DNA of 64,000 nucleotides from Parapedobacter sp037190485. Its GTDB lineage: Bacteria > Bacteroidota > Bacteroidia > Sphingobacteriales > Sphingobacteriaceae. How positions within the stretch are numbered: position 1 is the stretch's first letter; each line of letters starts with the position of its first letter. The translations under genes and the position numbers were made by a program. Of this stretch, positions 1 through 8,300 are shown piece by piece. The DNA is taken from positions 184,629-248,628 of the forward strand of contig JBBCJB010000016.1 in NCBI GenBank assembly GCA_037190485.1, read 5' to 3'. Under the pieces are notes generated by a model. The model did not search any database. It worked only from the letters and a program-made list of their open reading frames with translations, and was not told where the DNA came from.

Positions 1-471
1 TTTGATCATCCATGAGGCGGCCGATCCGCAGATGATAACCAATAGGTCGGTTCGTTGCGAGGCGAACATGTTCCAGAAATACCCAAAGGCCGAAAGGAAG
101 CCGGAGCGGTGGGTGTCCAGCCAAGGCAGTTCGTCAAAGAATAGCACCTTTTTCCCGCTATCGGGCAAATCGGTGATGCAGTTGCGGAGCGAGGTGAAGG
201 CTTCGGGCCAAGAGGCAGGTGGCTTGATGTGTGCGTTTGGGAAATAGGTGGCCAGCTGCTGGTGGAAGTTGTAGAGTTGCACGGCTAGCGTGCCGTCCAA
301 TTGGCCGCTGCAATGGAAGGTGATGTGCTGAGCGTAGTGATTGGTAATGAGGAACGTCTTCCCCACACGCCTTCTGCCATAGATGGCCAATAGGTCTGAT
401 TGCTTATTGTCAAGCAATTGTGTCAGTATTTCTCGTTCCTTGGCTCTGCCGATGATGGGTTTTCCGCTCAT
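1..471 (-). CDS. AAA ATPase, archaeal-ATPase (ATPase_2) type, 3' end beyond window
   Basis: Reading the minus strand from ATG at 471 gives 157 open codons that run off the left edge. The protein begins MSGKPIIGRAKEREIL, has a Walker A motif GRRRVGKT at residues 32-39 and a Walker B-like VLFFDELPWLD near residue 110, followed by a sensor-like strand ending CGSAASWMIK. This is the pattern of the prokaryotic ATPase_2 family, which often carries a nuclease-like C-terminal domain (not visible here). The biological role of these ATPases is poorly known; they are variable accessory genes in Bacteroidota. Four copies of a 15-base palindrome arm lie immediately upstream (484-582) and may act as its operator. 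Confidence 0.88.
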   Translation of the reverse strand, partial: MSGKPIIGRAKEREILTQLLDNKQSDLLAIYGRRRVGKTFLITNHYAQHITFHCSGQLDGTLAVQLYNFHQQLATYFPNAHIKPPASWPEAFTSLRNCITDLPDSGKKVLFFDELPWLDTHRSGFLSAFGYFWNMFASQRTDLLVIICGSAASWMIK

Positions 472-483
472 GCCTTTTGTATT

Positions 484-582
484 ATTACTCGCCAAATGTA
501 TGTATTTTTAATGATATTTGGCGAGCAATAGTATTATTGCTTGCCAAATGTATGTTTTTTGAGGTGGATTTGGCGAGCAATA
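484..582. repeat. Four alternating copies of a 15-base arm (TATTRCTYGCCAAAT), two inverted repeats
   Basis: Arms lie at about 483-497 (+), 516-530 (-), 535-549 (+) and 568-582 (-). The core is CTCGCCAAAT / ATTTGGCGAG; copy 3 has CTTGCCAAAT. Each plus/minus pair encloses an 18-base spacer beginning GTATGT, so the whole unit is itself a tandem duplication. A degenerate fifth arm (TGGCGGGCAATA) is at 614-625. The array occupies the promoter region of the ATPase gene on the minus strand. A regulatory or recombination-related role is inference. Confidence 0.85.
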
Positions 583-627
583 GGGCCAAAGCCAAGTATG
601 GCAACACGAGGCCTGGCGGGCAATAAC

Positions 628-660
628 TCCTACCGCAGGTACTGCATGGCCACCAGCAGC
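628..660. repeat. 33-base direct repeat, copy 1 (duplicate of sigma-factor 3' end)
   Basis: Bases 628-660 are identical to 1940-1972. Copy 2 is the last codons and stop codon of the ECF sigma gene on the minus strand (encoding LLVAMQYLR then TAG). Copy 1 is an orphan, just past the 3' end of the small gene 675-857. The two copies bracket the small gene and the nuclease gene at 993-1907. The pattern resembles an insertion or recombination that copied the 3' end of a gene; mechanism unknown. Confidence 0.9.
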
Positions 661-674
661 GAATCGGTTCCCCT

Positions 675-857
675 TCAATGGGGTTTCGAACGCAGGTCGA
701 GTTTCACTTCACCCCAAGGGAAGTAGTTCATGGCGTTGCCGTCGTGCCGCGACAGGCGATGATCCGGCTCCGCCTTTTGGGTGGCGCCAAGCGATGTCTC
801 TTCTTTTTTGATGCGGGCAAGGATTTCCTTGACCAGGATGCCGATGGGTTGTGCCAT
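675..857 (-). CDS. Small protein of unknown function (60 aa)
   Basis: A 60-codon frame on the minus strand starts MAQPIGILVKEILARIKKEE and ends KLDLRSKPH. I do not recognise a named family. The N-terminal half looks helical and amphipathic; the C-terminal half contains YFPWGEVKL. Support for it being real: a near-perfect Bacteroidota promoter (880-910) places the predicted transcription start about 16 bases ahead of this ATG. A longer in-frame version starting at 1136 would run back through that promoter and is unlikely. It is divergent from the nuclease gene at 993 and ends just before an orphan copy of the sigma-gene 3' end. Confidence 0.55.
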   Translation of the reverse strand: MAQPIGILVKEILARIKKEETSLGATQKAEPDHRLSRHDGNAMNYFPWGEVKLDLRSKPH

Positions 858-879
858 GTCGTGATTGTTAGCGTTTGTG

Positions 880-910
880 CAAACATAGGGGAATAGCACG
901 TCATCCGCAA
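880..910 (-). promoter_or_regulatory. Bacteroidota-type promoter for the 60-aa gene
   Basis: On the minus strand a -33 TTG (908-910) is followed after exactly 20 bases by TATGTTTG (880-887), which matches the TAnnTTTG -7 consensus. The start codon of the small gene is at 857. Prediction by motif only. Confidence 0.6.
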
Positions 911-963
911 GTATTTTGGCTAAATAAATTATTTTATTTTTTTTCATTATGCTAAATTTATTA

Positions 964-971
964 TATATTTG
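964..971 (+). promoter_or_regulatory. -7 box (TATATTTG) of the Rpn-type nuclease gene
   Basis: TATATTTG fits TAnnTTTG and lies 21 bases ahead of the ATG at 993. It overlaps the possible TTG start at 969, which argues that translation begins at 993. No clear -33 TTG is visible at the usual spacing. Confidence 0.5.
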
Positions 972-992
972 CTTCGGCTTAACGAAATCATT

Positions 993-1907
993 ATGAAAAC
1001 AATGCAACGTAAATTTCCGTCTCCTGGCCGTTATATGGAGATACTCAGTGATTGGTCCTTCAAGTTTGTGTTCGGCGAGAAAAACAAAGAGAACCTGATA
1101 GCGCTGATAAACGATTTGCTGGCCGGCGAAAAACACGTGAAGGACTTGGCCTACATGCCCACTGAACAGCTGGGTGAACGAAAGGGGAAACGGAAGATCG
1201 TGCTCGACCTGAAGTGCCTAGGCGAAAATGGGGAGGTTTTCCTGATCGAGATGCAACGGCTCGAACACAAGAATTTCCGCGACCGCACGGTGTTCAGCAC
1301 CGCGCGCGTGATCAGCAATTTCTACGCCCAGGGCGAGGATTACAAGGACACGGCATTGCCCGAGGTTTACTTTATCGGCATCTTGGAGTTCCGCATGGAT
1401 GCCGAAGAAACCGCGCACTACATCCGCCGTGTGGAACTCACCGACCGGAACACGGGTGAAGTATTTTACAAAAAGTTGAAGTATATATTCTTGGAATTGC
1501 CGAACTTTGTAAAGGATGGCAGTGAAATAGTTACTGACCTGGATTGCTGGTTCTGGCTGTTTAAATATTTGAGCGAAGCCGACCAGATCCCGAGGTTCAT
1601 GAATAGGCGGGTGTTCAAGCGGATATTCAAGATTACGGAGTTGGCAAACTTATCAGAGGAGGAACTGATGGCATATAACGCAAGTTTACAGGCGGAGTGG
1701 GATTGGCGGAACGCCGTGGAGTTGGCGGAGGAGCGGGCTGCGGCGAAGGCAGCTGATGTGGCTGATAAAAAAGCCCGGAAGGAGGAGCGCGCGAAAGCCG
1801 ACGCAAAACTCATCGAATCAGCAAAAGCACTCAAGAAATCCGGAGTCGTTAATTCCGTCATTGCCGAAAGCCTCGGTTTGCCGTTGGACGTCGTGGAAAA
1901 GCTCTGA
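993..1907 (+). CDS. Rpn-family PD-(D/E)XK nuclease / putative transposase
   Basis: The 304-residue product starts MKTMQRKFPSPGRYMEILSD and shows the family hallmarks: SFKFVFGEKNKENLIALINDLL, then the catalytic core region with VLDLKC followed by the strand VFLIEMQRLEH, where E-x-Q replaces the usual (D/E)XK lysine triad. The family (PDDEXK_2, recombination-promoting nuclease) cuts DNA and promotes RecA-independent recombination in E. coli. The C-terminal third is charged and Ala/Lys/Glu rich (coiled-coil-like, about residues 235-275), ending in a helix pair SGVVNSVIAESLGLPLDVVEKL that resembles a small DNA-binding tail. It sits between two exact copies of a 33-base repeat, fitting an accessory, possibly mobile, gene. 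Confidence 0.88.
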   Translation: MKTMQRKFPSPGRYMEILSDWSFKFVFGEKNKENLIALINDLLAGEKHVKDLAYMPTEQLGERKGKRKIVLDLKCLGENGEVFLIEMQRLEHKNFRDRTVFSTARVISNFYAQGEDYKDTALPEVYFIGILEFRMDAEETAHYIRRVELTDRNTGEVFYKKLKYIFLELPNFVKDGSEIVTDLDCWFWLFKYLSEADQIPRFMNRRVFKRIFKITELANLSEEELMAYNASLQAEWDWRNAVELAEERAAAKAADVADKKARKEERAKADAKLIESAKALKKSGVVNSVIAESLGLPLDVVEKL

Positions 1908-1939
1908 CCGGAGCTCCTGAATCAAAAAGCAGTTTATGG

Positions 1940-1972
1940 TCCTACCGCAGGTACTGCATGGCCACCAGCAGC
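1940..1972. repeat. 33-base direct repeat, copy 2 (native sigma-factor 3' end)
   Basis: Identical to 628-660. This copy contains the stop codon and last nine codons of the ECF sigma factor gene on the minus strand and is probably the original. Confidence 0.9.
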
Positions 1973-2532
1973 AGGTAGGGGTTGTGCTTGATCGCGGTGC
2001 GCAGCTGCTTGAGCGCGCGCTTGATCTGCTCGCGCACGGTGCTCTCCGAGATGCCCAGCAGCTCGGCGATTTCCTTGTGCGAAAGCATGTCCTTGCGGCT
2101 CAGGTTGAAGATCTCGCGCATGCGCGGGGGCATGCGGTCTATCTCCGATTCGATCTCGCGCACCAGCTCGTTGTAGCGGACGAGTTCGTCCACCTCGTAG
2201 TGGCCGGCGGCGATGAAGGCCGAGAGCTCGTTGAGGTAGTTGTGCTTCAGCTTCTCGCGCCGCAGCTGGTTGAGCACGTTGTTGCGCACGGCACTGTATA
2301 GATAGGAAGACACCGGCCCCTGGAACGTCATGAGCGGGGCATGTTGCCAGAACCACGCGAAGGTTTCCTGCACCACGTCCTGCGCGGCTTCCTCGTCGCC
2401 CAGCATGCGGTATACGTGCAGGTACAGCACCGGCCAGTACTTGTTGTACAGCAGCGTGAAGGCATGATGGTCCCCCTCGGCGATCTTGGCCATCAGCGCA
2501 TGGTCGGCATGCAGGGACTTCTTTTCAGGCAT
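1942..2532 (-). CDS. ECF RNA polymerase sigma-70 factor (Bacteroidetes expansion family)
   Basis: The 196-residue product has a sigma region 2 (about residues 20-90; YNKYWPVLYLHVYRMLGDEEAAQDVVQETF, then SYLYSAVRNNVLNQLR) and region 4 (about 125-180; MPPRMREIFNLSR, then HKEIAELLGISESTVREQIKRALKQLR). It directs RNA polymerase to a dedicated promoter set. No anti-sigma gene adjoins it; in this family the partner FecR often lies elsewhere or has been lost. It is divergent from the unknown gene at 2693. The last 33 bases are duplicated at 628-660. Confidence 0.93.
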   Translation of the reverse strand: MPEKKSLHADHALMAKIAEGDHHAFTLLYNKYWPVLYLHVYRMLGDEEAAQDVVQETFAWFWQHAPLMTFQGPVSSYLYSAVRNNVLNQLRREKLKHNYLNELSAFIAAGHYEVDELVRYNELVREIESEIDRMPPRMREIFNLSRKDMLSHKEIAELLGISESTVREQIKRALKQLRTAIKHNPYLLLVAMQYLR

Positions 2533-2692
2533 GGGGCGCTTTTTTATTCCGGGTGCAAGGTAACGAAATTCTTGGGCATGCGCAAGGGGGAGCCGTTCCG
2601 GGCGGTATTATCTACAAATTATACGCAGATGTAGCCCGATCGCTACAAGCGGGTGCCCGCGCTGGCACATTCGGCATCCTTATTGAAATGGG

Positions 2693-3247
2693 ATGGGCAT
2701 GGATAACCCATTGGCAAGTTACAGGGAATGGTTCCTGGCCCAATACGTGGTCTGGGCCGATATGATCGCCTCCGCGGCGATGGACAACTTCGATGCGCTC
2801 TACAGGATCGCATCCATCGACGCATATGCCGGCGAGGTGGGAGACCCGGCTTCCGGGTTGGCCGGGCCCGATGGCCGGGCCGACGGGGCCATGGCGGAGT
2901 ACGTGAAAGGCAAGCACACCACGCGGCTGCTCGACTACATCGACGCGACGCTCGCCAAACGCAACGTTGGCCTGACGGCGTTGGTGGCCTCGATCCTGTA
3001 CGAGACCACCGAAGCGCACATGCCGCCGCTGATGGGCCTGCTCGAATACCGCCACGAACTGGACACCGTGCGCTTCCGCTACCACCAGGCACTGGCCGAC
3101 GGCGACGCGGAAGCCATCGAGGCCGAGGAAGATATCCTGGACATGCTCGAGGAAGACTTCGAGGCCCGGAAGCTGATGAACGATACGTGGTACGGGTTCA
3201 CCCGCTGGCGCTTCAACCTCGATACGATCGCGGCCTATACCGGTTGA
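2693..3247 (+). CDS. Conserved-looking hypothetical protein (184 aa)
   Basis: I do not recognise a family. The start is ATG 2693 or, two codons on, 2699. The product is acidic and mostly helical by eye, without a signal peptide or membrane segment, so probably cytoplasmic. It has an acidic stretch around residues 140-155 (DGDAEAIEAEEDILDMLEED) and a Trp/Tyr-rich C-terminus (NDTWYGFTRWRFNLDTIAAY). It lies between two ECF sigma genes, divergent from the first. A frame overlapping it at 2728-3417 is rich in Arg/Gly and looks like a shadow. Confidence 0.6.
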   Translation: MGMDNPLASYREWFLAQYVVWADMIASAAMDNFDALYRIASIDAYAGEVGDPASGLAGPDGRADGAMAEYVKGKHTTRLLDYIDATLAKRNVGLTALVASILYETTEAHMPPLMGLLEYRHELDTVRFRYHQALADGDAEAIEAEEDILDMLEEDFEARKLMNDTWYGFTRWRFNLDTIAAYTG

Positions 3248-3368
3248 CGGGCCGCGGCACGGGTAGCAGGCCGACCTCCCGTTGGTTTGCCGCCGCGGGG
3301 GATGAAAAAATAATGATACGGTTTTTGATTATAAAATCGTACCTTAGCCGAAACCAATGTTATGAACG

Positions 3369-3962
3369 ATGGAAAAAGCTAGCGACTCGACGATGCCTAT
3401 GCTTTTTGAACGGGTAGCGGAGGGTGATGAAGTCGCTTTCAAGCGCGTCTACGAATTTTATTTCCCGAAGGTACAGCGATTCGCCAACCGCGTGCTGCAC
3501 GATCGCGAATACGCGCTGGAGGTGGCGCAGGAAGTGATGCTGGCCGTTTGGCAAAAGGGCGAGCGGCTGCACGAGGTCCGGAATCCGGAGGCGTTCATCA
3601 AAACGCTGTCGAAGCGGCGTACCATCGACCGGTGGCGGCGGCTGCAGACGGAGCGCGCGGCCGAGGCCGAGGTGCGTTCGCGGTTCGAGGAAAGCAACGA
3701 CGAGACGGCGGAGTACGTGGTGCGCCACGAAACCCAGCAAACCCTCGAGGAGGCGATCCTCCTGTTGCCTCCTCGGCAACGCACGGTATTCCAACTCTGC
3801 CAGCAGCAGGGGCTGCGGTACGAAGATGCCGCCAAGCAGCTGAACATCGCCCCGACGACCGTGCAGACGCACATGAAACTCGCCTTGAGGTTCCTGCGGA
3901 CGTACCTGCGCAAACGCATCGACTTGACGATATGGGCCTGCATCGTCCAGTTTTTTGCCTGA
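3369..3962 (+). CDS. ECF sigma factor of the FecR/SusC relay
   Basis: The 197-residue product has region 2 (LFERVAEGDEVAFKRVYEFYFPKVQRFANRVLHDREYALEVAQEVM) and region 4 (about 125-180; LLPPRQRTVFQLCQQQGLRYEDAAKQLNIAPTTVQTHM). It is followed by a FecR anti-sigma gene (4039) and an STN-containing SusC (5366). Known logic of this arrangement: substrate-bound SusC contacts FecR through its STN domain, FecR releases the sigma factor, and sigma switches on the SusC operon. The ATG at 3369 is chosen because the earlier ATG at 3362 is out of frame. The C-terminal tail IDLTIWACIVQFFA is unusually hydrophobic. Confidence 0.93.
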   Translation: MEKASDSTMPMLFERVAEGDEVAFKRVYEFYFPKVQRFANRVLHDREYALEVAQEVMLAVWQKGERLHEVRNPEAFIKTLSKRRTIDRWRRLQTERAAEAEVRSRFEESNDETAEYVVRHETQQTLEEAILLLPPRQRTVFQLCQQQGLRYEDAAKQLNIAPTTVQTHMKLALRFLRTYLRKRIDLTIWACIVQFFA

Positions 3963-4038
3963 TTGCATTTTTTTTTTCATTTTCGACTACCCCGAAAATC
4001 GATTCCATACGACTTACCTATAAAACAACATCGACAGC

Positions 4039-5187
4039 ATGATGGATCAAGCGCGATTGGCATACCTGTATGAGCGTTATCAGGGCAACAGGCTCACCGC
4101 GGCCGAGCAGGCGGAATGGGAGGCCATGTTGCTCGACATTTCGCGGGATGGGGAGCTCCAGCGGCTCATCGACCGCGATTGGCACGATGGCGGCGACCAG
4201 CCTGCGCTCGCGAGCGCCGAAGAGCAGGAGCGGATATACCGCTACATCGTCGGCCACGCGCAGCGACGCGGCAAGCGGGTCCCGATACGCCGATGGTTGC
4301 CGTACGCCGCGGCCGCCGTGTTGCTGGCGATCGGCGTCGGCGCGCTGCTCCTCGGCCGGCAAGGGCCGGCCGTACACCAATCGCCGCCCTTGGCGCAAAC
4401 CGACATCACCCCGGGCGGCAACAGGGCATTCCTGATGCTGGATGATGGTTCGACAGTAGCGCTGAGCGCCGCCCAAAGCGGCATCGTGATCGGCGAGGAC
4501 ATCACCTACAGCGACGGCAGCAAGGTCTTTGGGGCCGATGGCAATGGGCTGGCCCAAGGCGCGGCCAACAGGTTGGTCGTCCCGAAGGGCGGCACCTACC
4601 AAGTGACCTTGCCCGACGGGACGGAGGTATGGCTCAACGCCGAATCGACATTGCGCTATCCCGGTCGGTTCGGGAGCGACAAGCGGGCCGTTAGCCTGGA
4701 AGGGGAGGCGTATTTCGATGTGGTATCAGACGGTAGGCGGCCCTTCGTGGTATCCACACCAGGCGAAGAGATCGAGGTAATGGGCACGCAGTTCAACGTG
4801 ACGTCCTACCCGAACGAACCGACGACGAAAACCACCCTTGTGGAAGGGAAGGTGAAGGTGCGCAATGCCGCCTCGGGCCAGGCGTTCGTGCTGGACCCCG
4901 ACCAGCAGAGTGTATCCGAAGGGGCAAACACCCGCGTCACCCAAGTGGCCGCGATACAGTTCACGGCGTGGAAAGACGGTTATTTCTTTTTTGAGAAAAC
5001 ACCTTTCGCCGATGTCTTGGAACAAATGGCCCGATGGTATGATATCGAGATAAGCTACCACCAGCGGCCCACCAAGACGTTCAGCGGCAAGATGAAACGC
5101 GATGCGCAGCTGGCAACCGTGTTGGATTTTTTCGAGGATTCCGGGATCCGCTTTCACCTGGATGGGCGGACATTGAACATCTATTAA
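4039..5187 (+). CDS. FecR-family anti-sigma factor
   Basis: The 382-residue protein has a cytoplasmic N-terminal part (residues 1-88, containing LAYLYERYQGNRLTAAEQAEWEAML), one membrane span (about 91-110, WLPYAAAAVLLAIGVGALLLG), a periplasmic FecR domain (about 175-285, with VPKGGTYQVTLPDGTEVWLN, LEGEAYFDV and VMGTQFNVTSYP) and a C-terminal DUF4974 domain (about 310-382, FFFEKTPFADVLEQMARWYDIEI, FSGKM, ending LNIY). It holds the upstream sigma factor inactive and senses SusC. Start: two consecutive ATGs at 4039 and 4042. Confidence 0.95.
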   Translation: MMDQARLAYLYERYQGNRLTAAEQAEWEAMLLDISRDGELQRLIDRDWHDGGDQPALASAEEQERIYRYIVGHAQRRGKRVPIRRWLPYAAAAVLLAIGVGALLLGRQGPAVHQSPPLAQTDITPGGNRAFLMLDDGSTVALSAAQSGIVIGEDITYSDGSKVFGADGNGLAQGAANRLVVPKGGTYQVTLPDGTEVWLNAESTLRYPGRFGSDKRAVSLEGEAYFDVVSDGRRPFVVSTPGEEIEVMGTQFNVTSYPNEPTTKTTLVEGKVKVRNAASGQAFVLDPDQQSVSEGANTRVTQVAAIQFTAWKDGYFFFEKTPFADVLEQMARWYDIEISYHQRPTKTFSGKMKRDAQLATVLDFFEDSGIRFHLDGRTLNIY

Positions 5188-5260
5188 TAACCAATGACGA
5201 TTACAAACTTAAAAAATTGATAGACTATGAGTGGCTAGGACATAAACTAAACGAAACGAA

Positions 5261-5289
5261 GCAAGGAGGCGATGACAGCGCCTCCCTGC
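5261..5289 (+). other. Hairpin between fecR and susC
   Basis: GCAAGGAGGCG (5261-5271) can pair with CGCCTCCCTGC (5279-5289) with one mismatch and a 7-base loop. No T-run follows, so it is not a standard terminator. It lies 77 bases ahead of the susC start in the 178-base gap and could lower read-through from fecR or protect the susC mRNA end; both are guesses. Confidence 0.55.
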
Positions 5290-5365
5290 GATGTTCGGAT
5301 TCTGCAGTTATAACCTCTATTTGATAACCGGATTATTCACCCATAATCCAAACCGTGTAAAATTA

Positions 5366-8300
5366 ATGAAAAATTATCTTTTATCGCGGTGGCGGGCGAT
5401 TTTGTCTGCCACGAACCACCAATTATTCCTCGTCATGCGAACCACGGCGATCCTATTACTGCTGGGCACCATGCACCTGAGTGCAACGACGATGTCCCAA
5501 ACCATCACCCTCAACGTACGAAAAGCGGGGCTGAAGCAGGTGTTCACGACCATCGAGAAACAAACGGGCTATGCGGTGCTGTACAGTGACGAGGCGATTG
5601 CCGGGATTGCACCTATCGATGTGAGCGCCTCGAAAATGCCGTTGGAGACCTTTCTCAACAATGTATTGGTTCCGGTAAACCTATCTTACCGCATCGACGG
5701 CACGAGCATCTTCATCAAGCTCGATGGCAGGCCGCTGAAAGCGAAGGCGAGCGTGCCGATACCGATTGCCGCACCGCAACGTATCGTGAACGGAAGGGTA
5801 ACTGACGAATCGCAGCAGCCATTGGATGGCGTGACCGTTACCGTAAAAGGAACGACGGCGGTAACGACGACCGATGCGAGTGGAAGCTACCAGGTACAGG
5901 TGCCGGAAGGGGGTGCGGTATTGGTCTTTACCAATATCGGGTACAAGGTGTCTGAGGTGCCCATCGCCAACCGGCAGCGCGTAGACGTCACCTTGGCGGT
6001 GGCCGTAAGCGATCTCGACGAAGTGGTGGTGGTGGGGTATGGCACCACCAAACGGCAGGACCTTACCGGCTCTGTCGCCTCGGTAAGCGCGGCACAGTTC
6101 AAGGACCTGGCGGTGTCACGGATCGACCAAGCGTTGTTGGGCAAGGTAGCGGGCGTGCAGGTGAAAACGGCAACGGGCGAGCCGGGGGCGGCTCCCCAAA
6201 TACGGGTGCGCGGCATAGGCAGTATCTCTGCCGGTGTCACCCCGCTCTACGTGGTGGATGGTTTCCCGACAGACAATATCGAAACACTGAACCCCAACGA
6301 TATCGAGAGCCTTGACATCCTGAAAGACGCGTCTGCGACGGCAATATACGGGTCGCGTGGCTCCAACGGGGTGATCATCGTCAACACCAAGCGGGGAAAG
6401 GCAGGGAAGTTGATGTTGAATTTCGATTCATACTATGGCGTTCAGCATATACTGAAGAAGCCCGAGATGAAAAATTCGATCGAGCAGGCGCAGTTTTTCC
6501 TGGACGGCATGCGCAACGCGAATTTGGACAGGGGCAACGATGTGTCCGGCGATCCGACGAAATGGGGTTCCCCGGTTCCGCAGGTCATCATGGATGTATT
6601 GGAAGGCCGCAACACAACCGACGAGGATGCGTTGGATGGCATATTGCAGGCGGCTCCGCAGCAGCAGTACCAACTTTCGGCTAGCGGAGGTTCCGAAAAC
6701 GTCAGGTTCACGCTTTCCGGCGAGTATATGAAGCAGGATGGAATCATCGTGAACAGCGGTTTTGAGCGCTATTCTTTCCGGACCAACATCGACGGGAAAA
6801 TCAATGACCGACTCACATTGAAAGCGAATTTCAACCCTTCCTTCACCAACAAACGGGCGTTGCCCTCTACCGGGGTGTGTTGCTTGGGGTCAGGTATCGT
6901 GGCGGCGGCGATGAATATCCATAATTTCAGGCCGCTGCGCGACGCGAACGGGAATTTTACGAACTATGACGGTTTGTCGGATATGGCTGCGGTATACAAT
7001 CCGCTTGCGGTCGCGATGGAGACGCAGGTGGGCCAACGGAGGCTACGCTTGTTGGGTAATCTTTCGGCCGAATACAGGATCACCGATGACCTGAGCTTCA
7101 ATGTGCTGTTGGGGGGCAATTTCAACAACGACAAGGGATTTATCTTCCGCCCATCTCAACCGTATTTCTTCAACGAGCCGGCCGCTGGATCCGATGATGC
7201 CGAAATGAATGTCAATTGGCTGAACGAATACTTGTTGAATTACAGCAAAAGCTTTGGCGACAAACACCATTTCACGGCTGTTGCGGGGTATACGATCCAA
7301 CAAGAGTGGGGCGAGCTGAACTTCCTGACCAGCGATCGGTTCCCGAACAACCTCGTGCCTACACTCAATGCGGTGAGCGGTATATTTACCGGCGGGGGAT
7401 CCGAGCGGTACGAATGGTCGATTCTTTCTTACCTGGGTAGGGTCAATTACAACTTTCTGAGTAAGTACTACCTGACGGCATCCATTCGTACGGACGGCTC
7501 CTCGCGCTTCGGCCGCGACAATAAGTACGGGCTGTTTCCTTCATTCGCCTTGGCGTGGCGCCTGAGCGATGAAAATTTCCTCAAATCGCTGGCGTTCTTG
7601 AACGACTGGAAGATGCGTGTCAGTTATGGCGAGACCGGCAACAACAACATCGGCAACTACGCGCACTTGGCTACCATCCGGTACGAAAAATATGCGTTCG
7701 GCGGCAATGCCGTTGGCGGGTTCTCGCTCAATAACCTGGCCAACCCGAGCTTAACCTGGGAAAAGCAACGGTCTGCAAATATTGGAACGGACATCAGTCT
7801 TTTCGACCGCAGATTGAACGTGGTTATCGACTACTTCCGTTCGCAGAATACCAACCTGCTGCTCAATGTGGCGATACCGGGTACAACGGGATTCAGCAAC
7901 GCGTTGCAGAATATCGGTAAGGTGCAGAATACGGGATGGGAGTTTGTGGTCAATTCCCAGAACTTGCGCGGTAGGTTGCAATGGTCTACCGATTTCAATG
8001 TTTCGATGTACCGGAACAAGGTGCTTGAGCTGGGTCCAGGAGGAGACCCGATATACTCGGGCAACAACGTAACCATGATCGGGAAGCCAATCGGGATGTT
8101 TTTTGGGTTTCTCACCGATGGCATTTTCATGAATGCGGAGGAGTTGAGCCAAGGCCCCATTTTCAATCCAGGGGGCGCTGCCCAAACCCGTGCCGGCGAC
8201 ATCCGGTTCGTGGATATGAATGGCGATAACATCATCAACTCTGCCGACAACACGATCATGGGCTCTCCATATCCGGATTTCTACTACGGCATGACCAACA

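Noticed and set aside
969..992. TTG start for the Rpn gene giving eight extra residues
   Set aside because: The codon lies inside the predicted -7 box TATATTTG; the ATG at 993 is the likely start.
675..1136. Long 153-residue minus-strand frame containing the 60-residue gene
   Set aside because: Its 5' part runs through the small gene promoter and into the nuclease coding region on the other strand.
1..1972. Insertion sequence or composite transposon at the left end
   Set aside because: No terminal inverted repeats or transposase of an IS family; the 33-base repeat comes from a neighbouring gene, not from an element end.
3322..3347. Promoter for the sigma gene at 3369 (TTTTTG and TACCTTAG)
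   Set aside because: Spacing of about 12 bases is far from 17-23.
2728..3417. 229-residue plus-strand frame overlapping the unknown gene at 2693
   Set aside because: Arg/Gly-rich shadow frame with no fold or start support.
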